DNA of 45,182 nucleotides, taken from contig CANHZI010000013.1 of assembly GCA_947464955.1 (NCBI GenBank), forward strand, positions 1-45,182, given 5' to 3'. The position numbers and the translations under genes are program-made. This document shows, in pieces, positions 17,827 to 28,956 of the stretch. This stretch comes from Oxalobacteraceae bacterium. GTDB lineage: Bacteria > Pseudomonadota > Gammaproteobacteria > Burkholderiales > Burkholderiaceae_D. Within the stretch, counting starts at the first letter, position 1. Each line of letters starts with the position of its first letter. Under the pieces are notes generated by a model. That model ran no database searches. It saw only the letters and a list, made by a program, of their open reading frames with translations, and was not told where the DNA came from.

Positions 17827-18708
17827 TTAAGCTTGTTTAGCAGCAGCAACTTGCGCCGCCACTTCTGCAGCGAAGTCATCTTGCTTCTTCTCAATGCCTT
17901 CACCAACGATGAACATCGTGAATGCTTTGACAGATGCGCCTACAGATTGCAACATTTGTTCAACTGTTTGCTTGTCGTTCTTAACGAAAGGTTGATTCAA
18001 CAAAGAAACTTCCTTCAAGAACTTCTGCACAGAACCTTCAACCATCTTAGTGACGATGTCTGCAGGCTTGCCAGATTCAGCTGCTTTTTGAGAAGCAACA
18101 GAACGTTCTTTTTCGATCAAATCTGCTGGAACTTGGTCAACGGACAAAGAAACTGGTTTCATCGCAGCGATGTGCATCGCAACGTCTTTACCAACTTGGT
18201 GATCTGCTGCATCGAACTCAACCACAACACCAATACGTGTGCCGTGCAAGTAAGAAGTTACTTTTGCAGATGTTTCGAAACGTTGGAAACGACGGATAGA
18301 CATGTTTTCACCGATTTTACCGATCAAACCAGCGCGAACACTTTCAACAGTGCCGTCATCCAATGGCAATGCAGACAATGCTGCAACGTCTGCTGGATTT
18401 TTCTCAGCAACCAATTTTGCCAATTTATTTGCGAAAGCGATGAAGTCATCATTCTTCGTAACGAAGTCTGTTTCGCAGTTAACTTCAACCAAGGAACCAA
18501 CGCCGCCATCGATGAAAGAAGCAACAACACCTTCTGCTGTTACGCGGGAAGCTGCTTTAGAAGCTTTGCTACCCAATTTCACGCGCAAGATTTCTTCCGC
18601 ACGTTCCATGTTGCCTTCAGCTTCAGTCAATGCTTTTTTGCACTCCATCATTGGAGCATCTGTCTTAGCACGTAATTCGCCTACCATCGCTGCTGTAATT
18701 GCCGCCAT
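17827..18708 (-). CDS. tsf: Elongation factor Ts
   Basis: Nucleotide-exchange factor for EF-Tu. The 293-residue protein has the N-terminal UBA-like domain ([20 protein letters not shown]), the CETDFV motif in the first core subdomain that contacts EF-Tu, and the C-terminal module. It is full length. The start has AGGAG six bases before ATG 18708. It follows rpsB after 184 bases containing two hairpins, the usual operon order in bacteria. Confidence 0.98.
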   Translation of the reverse strand: MAAITAAMVGELRAKTDAPMMECKKALTEAEGNMERAEEILRVKLGSKASKAASRVTAEGVVASFIDGGVGSLVEVNCETDFVTKNDDFIAFANKLAKLVAEKNPADVAALSALPLDDGTVESVRAGLIGKIGENMSIRRFQRFETSAKVTSYLHGTRIGVVVEFDAADHQVGKDVAMHIAAMKPVSLSVDQVPADLIEKERSVASQKAAESGKPADIVTKMVEGSVQKFLKEVSLLNQPFVKNDKQTVEQMLQSVGASVKAFTMFIVGEGIEKKQDDFAAEVAAQVAAAKQA

Positions 18709-18816
18709 GTTTTTCTCCTAATTCATCGCATCGCTATGATGCACAATTCGTTCAATATCATGTATATGAAGCGGGCTTCAACAACAGCACAATCGCTCAC
18801 ATAATTCGTTTTACTT

Positions 18817-18850
18817 AAAAAAAGGGGCTAACGATTTGTTTGCCCCTTTT
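18817..18850 (-). terminator. Terminator/attenuator between rpsB and tsf
   Basis: AAAAGGGGC (18820-18828) pairs with GCCCCTTTT (18842-18850), with three further inner pairs (AAC/GTT). On the minus strand the stem is followed by T7. It sits 40 bases after rpsB and 109 before tsf. Partial termination here would give more rpsB than tsf transcript, as described for the E. coli operon. Confidence 0.75.
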
Positions 18851-18852
18851 AT

Positions 18853-18892
18853 TTTCTAAGCTCGGGCTTGATTACCAAGCCCCGTTTAGAAA
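18853..18892 (-). other. Long hairpin abutting the rpsB stop codon
   Basis: GGGCTTG (18864-18870) pairs with CAAGCCC (18876-18882) over a 5-base loop. An outer stem, TTTCTAA (18853-18859) with TTAGAAA (18886-18892), extends it across a 4/3-base internal loop. The structure starts at the base next to the rpsB stop codon and is followed at once by the terminator-like hairpin. Confidence 0.6.
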
Positions 18893-19636
18893 TTAAGCTT
18901 GTTCAACTTCAACAAACTCGTCGCTTGGCTTAACAGCTTCAAGCACTTCGTTTACTGCATTTGCACGGCCTTCCAAGATCGCATCAGCAACACCGCGAGC
19001 ATACAAAGCAATCGCTTTAGAAGAGTCATCATTACCTGGAATGATGTATGTAACGCCTTCTGGAGAGTGGTTTGTATCAACCACGCCGATTACTGGGATA
19101 CCCAATTTAGCTGCTTCAGTGATCGCGCCTTTGTGGTAACCAACGTCAACCACGAAAATCGCATCAGGAACACCTGGCATATCCTTGATACCGCCGATGG
19201 ATTTTTGCAACTTAACCATCTCACGTTGGAACATCAACGCTTCTTTTTTGGACAATTTTTCTACGGAACCGTCTTCGATTGCCGCTTCCATATCTTTCAA
19301 ACGCTTGATTGATGTTTTGACTGTTTTGAAGTTAGTCAACATACCACCCAACCAACGTTGATCAACGAAAGGCATACCAGCACGATTCGCTTCAGCTGCG
19401 ATCAAATCGCGCGCTTGACGTTTTGTACCAACCATCAAAATGGTGCCACGATTACCGGACAATTGGCGAATGAACTTCATCGCTTCTTGATACATCGCCA
19501 ATGTTTTTTCCAAGTTCATGATATGAATCTTGTTGCGATGACCGAAGATGTACGGTGCCATTTTTGGATTCCAAAAACGGGTTTGGTGACCAAAATGAAC
19601 ACCAGCTTCAAGCATTTCACGCATTGTTACAGACAT
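18893..19636 (-). CDS. rpsB: 30S ribosomal protein S2
   Basis: Structural protein of the small ribosomal subunit, also needed to bind S1. The 247-residue protein has the full S2 pattern: [28 protein letters not shown] at the start, [49 protein letters not shown] and [19 protein letters not shown] lies five bases before ATG 19636. It is the first gene of the rpsB-tsf unit and is divergent from map across 304 bases. Confidence 0.99.
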   Translation of the reverse strand: MSVTMREMLEAGVHFGHQTRFWNPKMAPYIFGHRNKIHIMNLEKTLAMYQEAMKFIRQLSGNRGTILMVGTKRQARDLIAAEANRAGMPFVDQRWLGGMLTNFKTVKTSIKRLKDMEAAIEDGSVEKLSKKEALMFQREMVKLQKSIGGIKDMPGVPDAIFVVDVGYHKGAITEAAKLGIPVIGVVDTNHSPEGVTYIIPGNDDSSKAIALYARGVADAILEGRANAVNEVLEAVKPSDEFVEVEQA

Positions 19637-19940
19637 AATAACTCCAGGGTTAGGTCTTGAATCTCGTCAGTGATCCAACGCTGTAGGAAGGACACCCTTT
19701 TCGACCAGATTCGTTTTTAAAAACTACTCGATTGATTTAGCAGGAAATTTTTATTCAAGCTAACCATCGATTCTACTACAGATGCCATCGTTAGAGCAAG
19801 TCTTATCAAGCAGCCATCTTGGAGATGCAATTCGAACCTTACGAGCTCCCGATTTCGTCGATCAAAACAAGCTCCTTTCCACCGAGAAAGCGAGCACTCG
19901 TCTATAATAAGCAGCTAATCCTTTTTACTCGTTAGATAGC
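19637..19940. promoter_or_regulatory. Divergent rpsB/map control region
   Basis: This 304-base gap contains no gene. For map (plus), a perfect TATAAT lies at 19903-19908, but the -35 region is poor. For rpsB (minus), a possible promoter is TTGCTC (plus 19794-19799) with TAGAAT (plus 19770-19775) at 18 bases; this is weak. That would leave a leader of about 125 bases, long enough for S2 autoregulation. A 12-base palindrome GTTTTTAAAAAC lies at 19713-19724. I recognise no known S2-binding leader motif. Confidence 0.4.
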
Positions 19941-20747
19941 ATGGCAAATATTTCAATTAAATCCGCTGCCGACATCGAAGGCATGCGCGTTGCAGGGCGA
20001 CTGGGCTCCGAAGTCCTTGATTACATCACGCCATTTGTGAAAGCCGGCGTAACCACGGGCGAGCTTGACCGCTTATGCCACGAATACATGGTGAATGTAC
20101 AAGGTTCTATTCCTGCGCCATTGAATTACTGCCCGCCCGGCTACACTCCTTACCCAAAAGCAATCTGCACCTCAGTCAATGACGTCATCTGCCATGGCAT
20201 CCCAGGTGATAAAGTGCTCAAGGATGGCGATGTCGTCAACCTTGACATCACTGTGATCAAAGATGGCTATCATGGCGACAATAGCCGTATGTTCTTGATC
20301 GGCGATGTCAAACCTTTCGTCAAACGCCTGAGCGATATCACCTACGAATGCATGTGGCTAGGCATTGCACAAGTCAAGCCAGGTAATCGACTTGGTGACA
20401 TTGGCCACGCCATTCAGCAACACGCGGAAAAAGCAGGCTATAGCGTTGTGCGCGAATTCTGCGGACACGGTATTGGTAAAGTATTTCATGAAGAACCACA
20501 AATTTTGCACTATGGCCGTCCTGGGACTTTAGACGAGTTAAAGCCTGGCATGATTTTTACGATCGAGCCCATGATTAACGCTGGACGTCGTGAAATTAAA
20601 GAGATGCCTGATGGCTGGACCATCAAGACTAAAGATCGTAGTCTCTCTGCGCAATGGGAGCATACGGTCCTCGTGACAGAAACTGGCTATGAAGTGCTGA
20701 CGCTTTCTGCTGGCTCTCCACCGCCACCTGCTTTCATTAAAAACTGA
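19941..20747 (+). CDS. map: Methionine aminopeptidase, type I
   Basis: Removes the initiator Met from new proteins after deformylation. The 268-residue enzyme has the pita-bread M24 fold with all five metal ligands: Asp102, Asp113, His176, Glu209 and Glu240, plus active-site His84. Blocks include CHGIPGD, FCGHGIGKVFHEEPQ and FTIEPMIN. It is cytoplasmic and full length. ATG 19941 has no strong ribosome site. Head-to-head placement with rpsB is widely conserved. glnD follows after 30 bases. Confidence 0.98.
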   Translation: MANISIKSAADIEGMRVAGRLGSEVLDYITPFVKAGVTTGELDRLCHEYMVNVQGSIPAPLNYCPPGYTPYPKAICTSVNDVICHGIPGDKVLKDGDVVNLDITVIKDGYHGDNSRMFLIGDVKPFVKRLSDITYECMWLGIAQVKPGNRLGDIGHAIQQHAEKAGYSVVREFCGHGIGKVFHEEPQILHYGRPGTLDELKPGMIFTIEPMINAGRREIKEMPDGWTIKTKDRSLSAQWEHTVLVTETGYEVLTLSAGSPPPPAFIKN

Positions 20748-20777
20748 ATCAAACTTGATTTAAATCGCTAAAGACTG

Positions 20778-23339
20778 ATGAACACAGCCATCGCCAATGC
20801 CTTGGCTTTCAAAGCAAAACTGAAAGCTGAGCAACAAGTTATTATCGAAGCATTCAAAGAGAAACCACGTGCAGAAGTTTTGCTCAAAGATCTTTGTCGC
20901 TGTGTTGATCAGAACTTGAGTGAAATTTGGAAGAGCTTCAAGTTTCCGAAGGAAGTTTCTTTAGTCGCAGTCGGTGGTTACGGTCGTGGCGAGCTCTTCC
21001 CCTACTCCGATGTCGATGTCCTCATTCTATTGGCGACAGCACCAGATAAAGAGCTCAAAGAAAAGCTCGAAAGCTTAGTTCAAGTTCTGTGGGATATTGG
21101 TCTCGATATTGGACACAGCATACGCACAGTCGATGAATGCATGACTGAGGCAGCAGCCGACATCACCGTCAAAACAGCCTTACTCGAAGCAAGACTAATC
21201 GCCGGTAGCCGCAATAACTTTCGAGATCTCAAAGCACGTTACGACGAAGCGATGCATCCGCAGCAGTTTTTCCAAGCCAAACTCTTGGAACTACATCAAC
21301 GCCATGTCAAATACGAAGACACTCCTTACAGTTTGGAACCGAACTGCAAAGAAAGTCCAGGCGGCCTACGCGATCTACAGGTAATTTTATGGGTAGCCAA
21401 AGCTGCAAAGCTTGGCGATTCATGGGCAGAACTTGCTGCCCGCGGCTTGATTACTGCGACTGAGGCGCACCAACTCAAACGCAATGAACGTGCCTTCAAG
21501 GACATTCGAATTCGCTTACATATTCAAGCGAAACGCAGAGAGGATCGTTTGGTCTTCGATCTGCAAAATGCAATCGCAGCAACCTTTGGTTTTGAGACAA
21601 CTGAATCACGCCGCGCCAGTGAATATTTGATGCAGCGCTACTACTGGGCAGCAAAGGCTGTCACGCAACTCAATACGATTCTTTTGCAAAATATCGAGGC
21701 TGTCCTGTTCCCGCTGCCGCATCAAGCGCAGGCGATTAACGAACGCTTCAGTGAAGTTAATGGATTAATTGATATAGCCGATGAAGAAGTCTTTGAAAAG
21801 AAGCCTTCGGCCATGCTCGAAGTTTTCTTACTGTTATCCCAGCATGCCAACTTAAAGGGCATGACAGCCAAGACTTTGCGCGCTCTATGGCATGCTCGCA
21901 ATTTGATCGACGCCGAATTCCGTCACGACATTTTTAATCGCGCGACTTTTTTGCAAATCTTGCAGTCACCACGTGGCATTACCCACGTGCTGCGCAGCAT
22001 GAATCAAACCAGCATTCTTGGTCGTTATCTGCCGAATTTCCGACGTATCGTCGGCCAAATGCAGCACGATCTGTTCCATGCTTACACGGTTGATCAACAT
22101 ATCTTGATGGTGGTGAGAAACCTGCGTCGATTTACCATGACTGAGCATGCACATGAATATCCATTCTGCAGCCAGTTGATGGCCAATTTCAATCAACCAT
22201 GGGTACTCTATATTGCGGCGCTATTCCATGATATTGCCAAAGGTCGCAATGGTGATCACTCAACACTAGGCATGGCAGATGCACGCAAATTTTGCTATGA
22301 CCATGGCATTTCCCGCGACAACACTGAGCTCGTTATCTTTCTAGTGCAGCAGCATCTTACGATGTCACAAGTCGCACAGAAACAAGATTTATCAGATCCA
22401 GACGTCATTCAGAATTTTGCCAAGATCGTTAAAGACGAACGCCATCTCACCGCTCTTTATTTGCTGACTGTTTGCGACATTCGCGGCACGAGCCCGAAGG
22501 TATGGAATGCGTGGAAAGGCAAACTGCTTGAAGACCTCTATAAGATGACCTTGCGCGTTCTCGGTGGCGAAGCGCCATCAACCGATCGAGAGCTCAAAAA
22601 TCGCCAAGAGGAAGCATTAAAGGCCCTGCGCTTAGTCGGGATAGAAAACGATGCTCACGTCAAGTTATGGGAGCAACTCGACATCGTGTACTTCCTGCGC
22701 CATGACGCTTCTGACATCGCTTGGCAAACACGCGTCTTGCACGACAAAATTAATAGCCCAACACCTGTCGTAAAATGCCGTCTAGCTCCCATCGGTGAAG
22801 GTCTCCAAGTAACAGTTTATCTACGCGACCAAGCCGATCTGTTCGCTCGCATCTGCAATTATTTCGACGGTAAAAATTTCGGCATTCTTGATGCGAAGAT
22901 TCACACAACAAAAGACGGCTATGCGCTCGACACTTTCCTTGTGACTGAACCGGCTTTCGCGAGCAATTATCGCGACATCATTACCTTGATTGAGCATGAG
23001 CTCGCTGAAGTGTTAGCCAAACAGTCGCCGCTCACAACGCCCAATCAAGGTCGTTTGTCACGTCTCTCGCGCAACTTCCCCTTAGTACCAACGGTGGAAT
23101 TAAGACCGGACGACAAAGGTCAATATTTTCTCTTATCGATTTCAGCTAACGACAAGAATGGCCTGTTGTACTCGGTAGCGAGTGTTTTGGCGAAATACAA
23201 AATTAATTTGCATACGGCAAAAATTATGACCTTGGGTGAGCGCGTAGAAGACGTTTTCTTGGTCGACGGTGCAGCACTGCACAATCCCAAAAATCAGATT
23301 CAATTTGAGTCTGAATTGCTCGAAGCGCTCCGCATTTAA
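20778..23339 (+). CDS. glnD: Bifunctional PII uridylyltransferase/uridylyl-removing enzyme
   Basis: Senses glutamine and adds or removes UMP on PII proteins, setting nitrogen control. The 853-residue protein has the full architecture: nucleotidyltransferase domain with GGYGRGELFPYSDVDV (Asp78, Asp80), a central linker, an HD domain with FHDIAKGRNGDHS around residue 484 for UMP removal, and two C-terminal ACT domains (about 690-770 and 785-853) for glutamine binding. Both catalytic centres look intact. It is probably co-transcribed with map. The rest of the nitrogen system lies outside the window. Confidence 0.98.
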   Translation: MNTAIANALAFKAKLKAEQQVIIEAFKEKPRAEVLLKDLCRCVDQNLSEIWKSFKFPKEVSLVAVGGYGRGELFPYSDVDVLILLATAPDKELKEKLESLVQVLWDIGLDIGHSIRTVDECMTEAAADITVKTALLEARLIAGSRNNFRDLKARYDEAMHPQQFFQAKLLELHQRHVKYEDTPYSLEPNCKESPGGLRDLQVILWVAKAAKLGDSWAELAARGLITATEAHQLKRNERAFKDIRIRLHIQAKRREDRLVFDLQNAIAATFGFETTESRRASEYLMQRYYWAAKAVTQLNTILLQNIEAVLFPLPHQAQAINERFSEVNGLIDIADEEVFEKKPSAMLEVFLLLSQHANLKGMTAKTLRALWHARNLIDAEFRHDIFNRATFLQILQSPRGITHVLRSMNQTSILGRYLPNFRRIVGQMQHDLFHAYTVDQHILMVVRNLRRFTMTEHAHEYPFCSQLMANFNQPWVLYIAALFHDIAKGRNGDHSTLGMADARKFCYDHGISRDNTELVIFLVQQHLTMSQVAQKQDLSDPDVIQNFAKIVKDERHLTALYLLTVCDIRGTSPKVWNAWKGKLLEDLYKMTLRVLGGEAPSTDRELKNRQEEALKALRLVGIENDAHVKLWEQLDIVYFLRHDASDIAWQTRVLHDKINSPTPVVKCRLAPIGEGLQVTVYLRDQADLFARICNYFDGKNFGILDAKIHTTKDGYALDTFLVTEPAFASNYRDIITLIEHELAEVLAKQSPLTTPNQGRLSRLSRNFPLVPTVELRPDDKGQYFLLSISANDKNGLLYSVASVLAKYKINLHTAKIMTLGERVEDVFLVDGAALHNPKNQIQFESELLEALRI

Positions 23340-23390
23340 CTCAGAAAGAATGTTGTCAGCAATTCTGACAGCAACACGAATATACAAGCT

Positions 23391-24137
23391 ATGACAGAAC
23401 AATTAAGACTCTCCAAACGCATGTCCGAACTCGGATTGTGTTCGCGCCGCGAAGCAGATGAATGGATCGCGAAAGGCTGGGTGCGTGTCGACGGCAAAGT
23501 TGTTTCCGAACTCGGCACTAAGATCTTCCCTGATCAAAAAGTGACAGTCGAACGACAGGCTGCGGCCGAACAATCAAAGCGCGTCACCATTCTGATTAAC
23601 AAGCCGGTTGGTTATGTGAGCGGACAAGCCGAGGATGGCTACTTACCCGCAGTGGCTTTAATCAAAGCTGAAAATCGTTGGAGCGAATGCAAGGTCGATA
23701 ATCAATTCCACCCTACGCAGTTGCGTAGCTTAGTACCCGCAGGGCGTTTGGATATCGATTCCGTCGGCTTACTCGTATTGACACAAGATGGTCGTGTCGC
23801 CAAAAAGCTGATTGGCGAAAATACCGACGTCGAGAAAGAATACTTAGTACGTGTGGCCTATACCAAACCAGGCAAATTGCCCGATGGTGATCTTCGCTTG
23901 TTAAATCATGGCTTAAGCCTTGATGGCAAAAAACTGATTCCAGCCAAGGTACGTTGGATGAATGAGGACCAACTACAGTTTATCCTCAAGGAAGGCAAGA
24001 AACGCCAAATCCGTCGCATGTGCGAAATGGTTGGATTGAAAGTGATTGGACTTAAGCGTGTACGAATTGGCAAAGTGCGTCTCGGAAATTTACCCGAGGG
24101 GCAATGGCGTTATTTGCGAGACGATGAGCCGTTCTGA
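23391..24137 (+). CDS. RsuA/RluB/RluF-family pseudouridine synthase
   Basis: Converts a specific uridine in rRNA to pseudouridine. The 248-residue protein has an N-terminal S4 RNA-binding domain (about 5-55, [21 protein letters not shown]) and an RsuA-type catalytic domain with Asp121 in [34 protein letters not shown] near the C-terminus is the family signature. Which site it modifies cannot be decided from sequence; RluF-like 23S activity is one option. It follows glnD by 51 bases and is convergent with def. Confidence 0.93.
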   Translation: MTEQLRLSKRMSELGLCSRREADEWIAKGWVRVDGKVVSELGTKIFPDQKVTVERQAAAEQSKRVTILINKPVGYVSGQAEDGYLPAVALIKAENRWSECKVDNQFHPTQLRSLVPAGRLDIDSVGLLVLTQDGRVAKKLIGENTDVEKEYLVRVAYTKPGKLPDGDLRLLNHGLSLDGKKLIPAKVRWMNEDQLQFILKEGKKRQIRRMCEMVGLKVIGLKRVRIGKVRLGNLPEGQWRYLRDDEPF

Positions 24138-24157
24138 TTTAGGTGGGCTATCTGAAA

Positions 24158-24691
24158 TTAATCGTCTTCGTTCGGATCGAGCTCTGGGAATAAAACCTCA
24201 GTAAATCCAAATTTACTGAGGTCACGAATGCGCATCGGGTAAAGTACACCGTTTAAATGATCAGTTTCATGCTGCACAACCCGTGCATGAAAGCCATCGA
24301 CATCACGGCCAATTCGATTCCCAAATTGGTCAAAACCTTCATAGCGCAATTTGCTCCAACGCGGTACGAGTCCGCGCATACCAGGAACTGAAAGGCATCC
24401 CTCCCATGCTTCATCTGTCTCATCTGACAAAGGCGTGAGCACTGGATTGATCAACACAGTCTCAGGCACATTCGGCGCATCTGGGTAACGAGGATTTTGT
24501 TTAAAACCAAAGATAACCAATTGCAAATTCACGCCAATTTGTGGCGCGGCGAGACCGGCACCGTTCGCATGTTGCATCGTTTCAAACATATCAGAAATCA
24601 ATTGATGCAATGCTGGCGTATCGAAATCCTTAATAGTTTCCGATACTTTCAGCAATCGTGGATCGCCCATCTTCAAGATTGGATAAATCAC
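24158..24691 (-). CDS. def: Peptide deformylase
   Basis: Removes the formyl group from nascent proteins, the step before Map. The 177-residue metalloenzyme has the three family motifs: [10 protein letters not shown] (Gln51), EGCLSVPG (Cys99) and HETDHLNG (His141, Glu142, His145). The start is GTG 24691 with AGGAG seven bases upstream. It follows galU by 44 bases. It is not in the frequent def-fmt pair; fmt is not in the window. A perfect 12-bp stem lies inside its 3' end (see findings). Confidence 0.97.
   Translation of the reverse strand: MIYPILKMGDPRLLKVSETIKDFDTPALHQLISDMFETMQHANGAGLAAPQIGVNLQLVIFGFKQNPRYPDAPNVPETVLINPVLTPLSDETDEAWEGCLSVPGMRGLVPRWSKLRYEGFDQFGNRIGRDVDGFHARVVQHETDHLNGVLYPMRIRDLSKFGFTEVLFPELDPNEDD
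24195..24222 (-). repeat. Perfect 12-bp inverted repeat inside def
   Basis: Stem arms are 24195-24206 (ACCTCAGTAAAT) and 24211-24222 (ATTTACTGAGGT), separated by 4 bases. On the minus strand the stem is followed by a short T-rich run (GGTTTTATT), so it looks like a terminator placed about 35 bases before the def stop codon. For the convergent pseudouridine synthase transcript it would be a 3' hairpin 58 bases past the stop. Confidence 0.6.
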
Positions 24692-24735
24692 TGCATTCTC
24701 CTTCCGACTTTTCGCTATTTATTGCTAGCCTTGCT

Positions 24736-25620
24736 TTACTTTTGCTGCATTAATTCATGCAGATACTTGGCGAATTCATCGCCAACGTCAGGATGTTTCA
24801 GACCCAAAGCAACGCTAGCCTTTAGATAACCTAATTTAGAGCCACAATCATAGCGAAAAGCATCGCATCGATAAGCAAAAACAGGATCATCTTTCAGCAT
24901 GGCAGCGATACCATCGGTCAATTGAATCTCACCTCCAGAGCCTTTGCCGAGTTTTTCCAAGTAATTAAAAATCTTACCCGATAAAACGTAGCGTCCGGCA
25001 ACCGCCAAGGTCGACGGCGCTTCTTCTGGTTTCGGTTTTTCCACAATACCATGCATGCGTTCGAGATTTTCTTTGTACGCTGTGCCGCTCACGATACCGT
25101 ATTGATTGGTAAATTGGCGTTGCACTTCCTGGACGGCGACAATACTGCCACCTTCTTGTTCATATAAAGCCGCCATTTGCGCGGTGACGCCTTTTTGACC
25201 AGGGCGTACATCCATTAAGTCATCCGCTAACAAGACAGCAAAAGGCTCGTCGCCAACAACTGGTCGAGCGCACAACACGGCATGCCCTAAACCTAAGGCA
25301 GCTGGCTGGCGAATATAAATGCAATTGATGTTACTAGGAATGACGTTTCTGACGATTTCCAACAAGGCGTGTTTACCGGCGACTTCGAGTTCATTCTCAA
25401 GTTCATAAGCAGTATCAAAATGATCTTCAATCGCGCGCTTATTGCGACCGGTAATGAAAACCATCTCTGTAATGCCTGCTTCCACTGCTTCTTCCACAGC
25501 GTATTGAATCAAAGGCTTATCAACAACCGATAGCATTTCTTTAGGTTGTGCTTTCGTCGCCGGCAAAAATCGGCTGCCAAAGCCCGCAACAGGGAAAACT
25601 GCCTTCTTGATTTTTTTCAT
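24736..25620 (-). CDS. galU: UTP-glucose-1-phosphate uridylyltransferase
   Basis: Makes UDP-glucose from UTP and glucose-1-phosphate for LPS core, capsule and osmoprotectant sugars. The 294-residue protein has the nucleotidyltransferase signature [23 protein letters not shown], then [23 protein letters not shown] and [20 protein letters not shown]. Length and pattern match bacterial GalU, not GlmU or RmlA. GAGGGG lies before ATG 25620. It lies downstream of ligA after 137 bases. Confidence 0.97.
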   Translation of the reverse strand: MKKIKKAVFPVAGFGSRFLPATKAQPKEMLSVVDKPLIQYAVEEAVEAGITEMVFITGRNKRAIEDHFDTAYELENELEVAGKHALLEIVRNVIPSNINCIYIRQPAALGLGHAVLCARPVVGDEPFAVLLADDLMDVRPGQKGVTAQMAALYEQEGGSIVAVQEVQRQFTNQYGIVSGTAYKENLERMHGIVEKPKPEEAPSTLAVAGRYVLSGKIFNYLEKLGKGSGGEIQLTDGIAAMLKDDPVFAYRCDAFRYDCGSKLGYLKASVALGLKHPDVGDEFAKYLHELMQQK

Positions 25621-25736
25621 TCGAAACCCCTCACTAAACTTTTGTTTTTATCGACGACTTACGCTTGTGGCGATCATCATCTCATTATTCTTCGCTTTCA
25701 CGATCGAATTCACATCGCAAATTCATTTGGCGTAGA

Positions 25737-27836
<2,100 letters not shown>

Positions 27837-27871
27837 CTATTGAAATCTTAAAAGAGTAAACGAGCTAGCCA

Positions 27872-28951
27872 TTAGCTAAACAGACGTTTAGCACGACGTG
27901 AACCTGCGGGAATTTCCGCAACGGCCATGGCATTACAGAATTCACGGACTTGCTCAGCAATTTCAGCCAAGGCTTGTTCTGAGATGGGATTGTTGCCATC
28001 ATCCACCACAGTTCCGCCCAAACGCGAAGCCAATGAACGAGCGCATTTCGCCATCACGCCAAAACCCTCTAGGTCGGGCGATACGCAAGGCACATCGAGC
28101 AATAAGGTTAATTTAGAGGTCACCGTTTCGCTCGCGCTAACGTTGGTCGACAAGGTAAATAAGTTACCAACATCACCATCGGGCATCACCAAGCGACCAT
28201 CTGCGCGTACATCGAAGCCCTGCTTTTCCAATGCGCCGAGCAAAGTCGTGATATCCCAAGGGGCACCGTTGGAAAGCACATTCACGCTTAATTGGGCGTC
28301 ATGTTCGACAACAAATTGATGCAGTTCCCGCGCGTTAGACATCACACGGTTCATATCTGGCACATCAGAATGCGCATTGAGGCGATCGGCAATCTCACGT
28401 AATTTGCTGACAAATTCGGAGTATTCCAATTCGTTCAAAGGCCCGTTGCGGCTGACCATTTGCACCCCAGCAAACATGCTGGTGTACACACCACCATGTG
28501 CAATCTCATCACGCTTGCCTTCGTGTGTAAGGCCGATGAAATGCACGGGCTTCTTGCCAACGTACTTCAACTCTGCGACCTCTTGCAACAATTTCTCGCC
28601 GCGCACTGGGCTCTCGAACTCTAGAGGAATCACGCAGTCGATTAAATCGTCAACCGACAATTCAGGTTCATCTACAATAGCGCTGACCTTTGAACTCGCA
28701 GCGTCACTCGTGACTTCGTGTTCTCCTGCGTACTCGCTAGCATCAAGATCATCATCACCCAATTGGGGTTCTTGGCGCGCCGCCGAAAAATCACCACGTT
28801 CAGCAGGGTTCATCAACACATCATCGTGTCCACCAGAAAAAGCTTGGTCGACACTCTTACGTGCTCGATATTCCTGCCACTTGTTATAAATCACCAACAC
28901 CACGATAAAGGCAACGCCTGCCGCCACCAAGCTCAACTGTAAATCCGTCAT
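27872..28951 (-). CDS. zipA: ZipA-like cell division protein
   Basis: Expected to tether FtsZ to the inner membrane. The 359-residue protein has one N-terminal membrane segment (about 4-22, LSLVAAGVAFIVVLVIYNKW), a charged linker, and a C-terminal domain (about 215-345) with the ZipA FtsZ-binding pattern, including LFTLSTNVS and the LLLDVPCVSPDLEGFGVMAKCARSLASRLGG segment. A middle stretch around residues 120-200 is more conserved-looking than the usual Pro/Gln-rich ZipA linker. It starts five bases after smc and precedes ligA. Call rests on topology, C-terminal pattern and neighbours. Confidence 0.85.
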   Translation of the reverse strand: MTDLQLSLVAAGVAFIVVLVIYNKWQEYRARKSVDQAFSGGHDDVLMNPAERGDFSAARQEPQLGDDDLDASEYAGEHEVTSDAASSKVSAIVDEPELSVDDLIDCVIPLEFESPVRGEKLLQEVAELKYVGKKPVHFIGLTHEGKRDEIAHGGVYTSMFAGVQMVSRNGPLNELEYSEFVSKLREIADRLNAHSDVPDMNRVMSNARELHQFVVEHDAQLSVNVLSNGAPWDITTLLGALEKQGFDVRADGRLVMPDGDVGNLFTLSTNVSASETVTSKLTLLLDVPCVSPDLEGFGVMAKCARSLASRLGGTVVDDGNNPISEQALAEIAEQVREFCNAMAVAEIPAGSRRAKRLFS

Positions 28952-28956
28952 ACTGC

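Noticed and set aside
17755-18675. A 306-residue open frame on the plus strand opposite tsf
   Set aside because: It is Cys/Phe/His-rich, lies antisense to the highly conserved tsf gene and spans the tsf terminator; it is a shadow frame.
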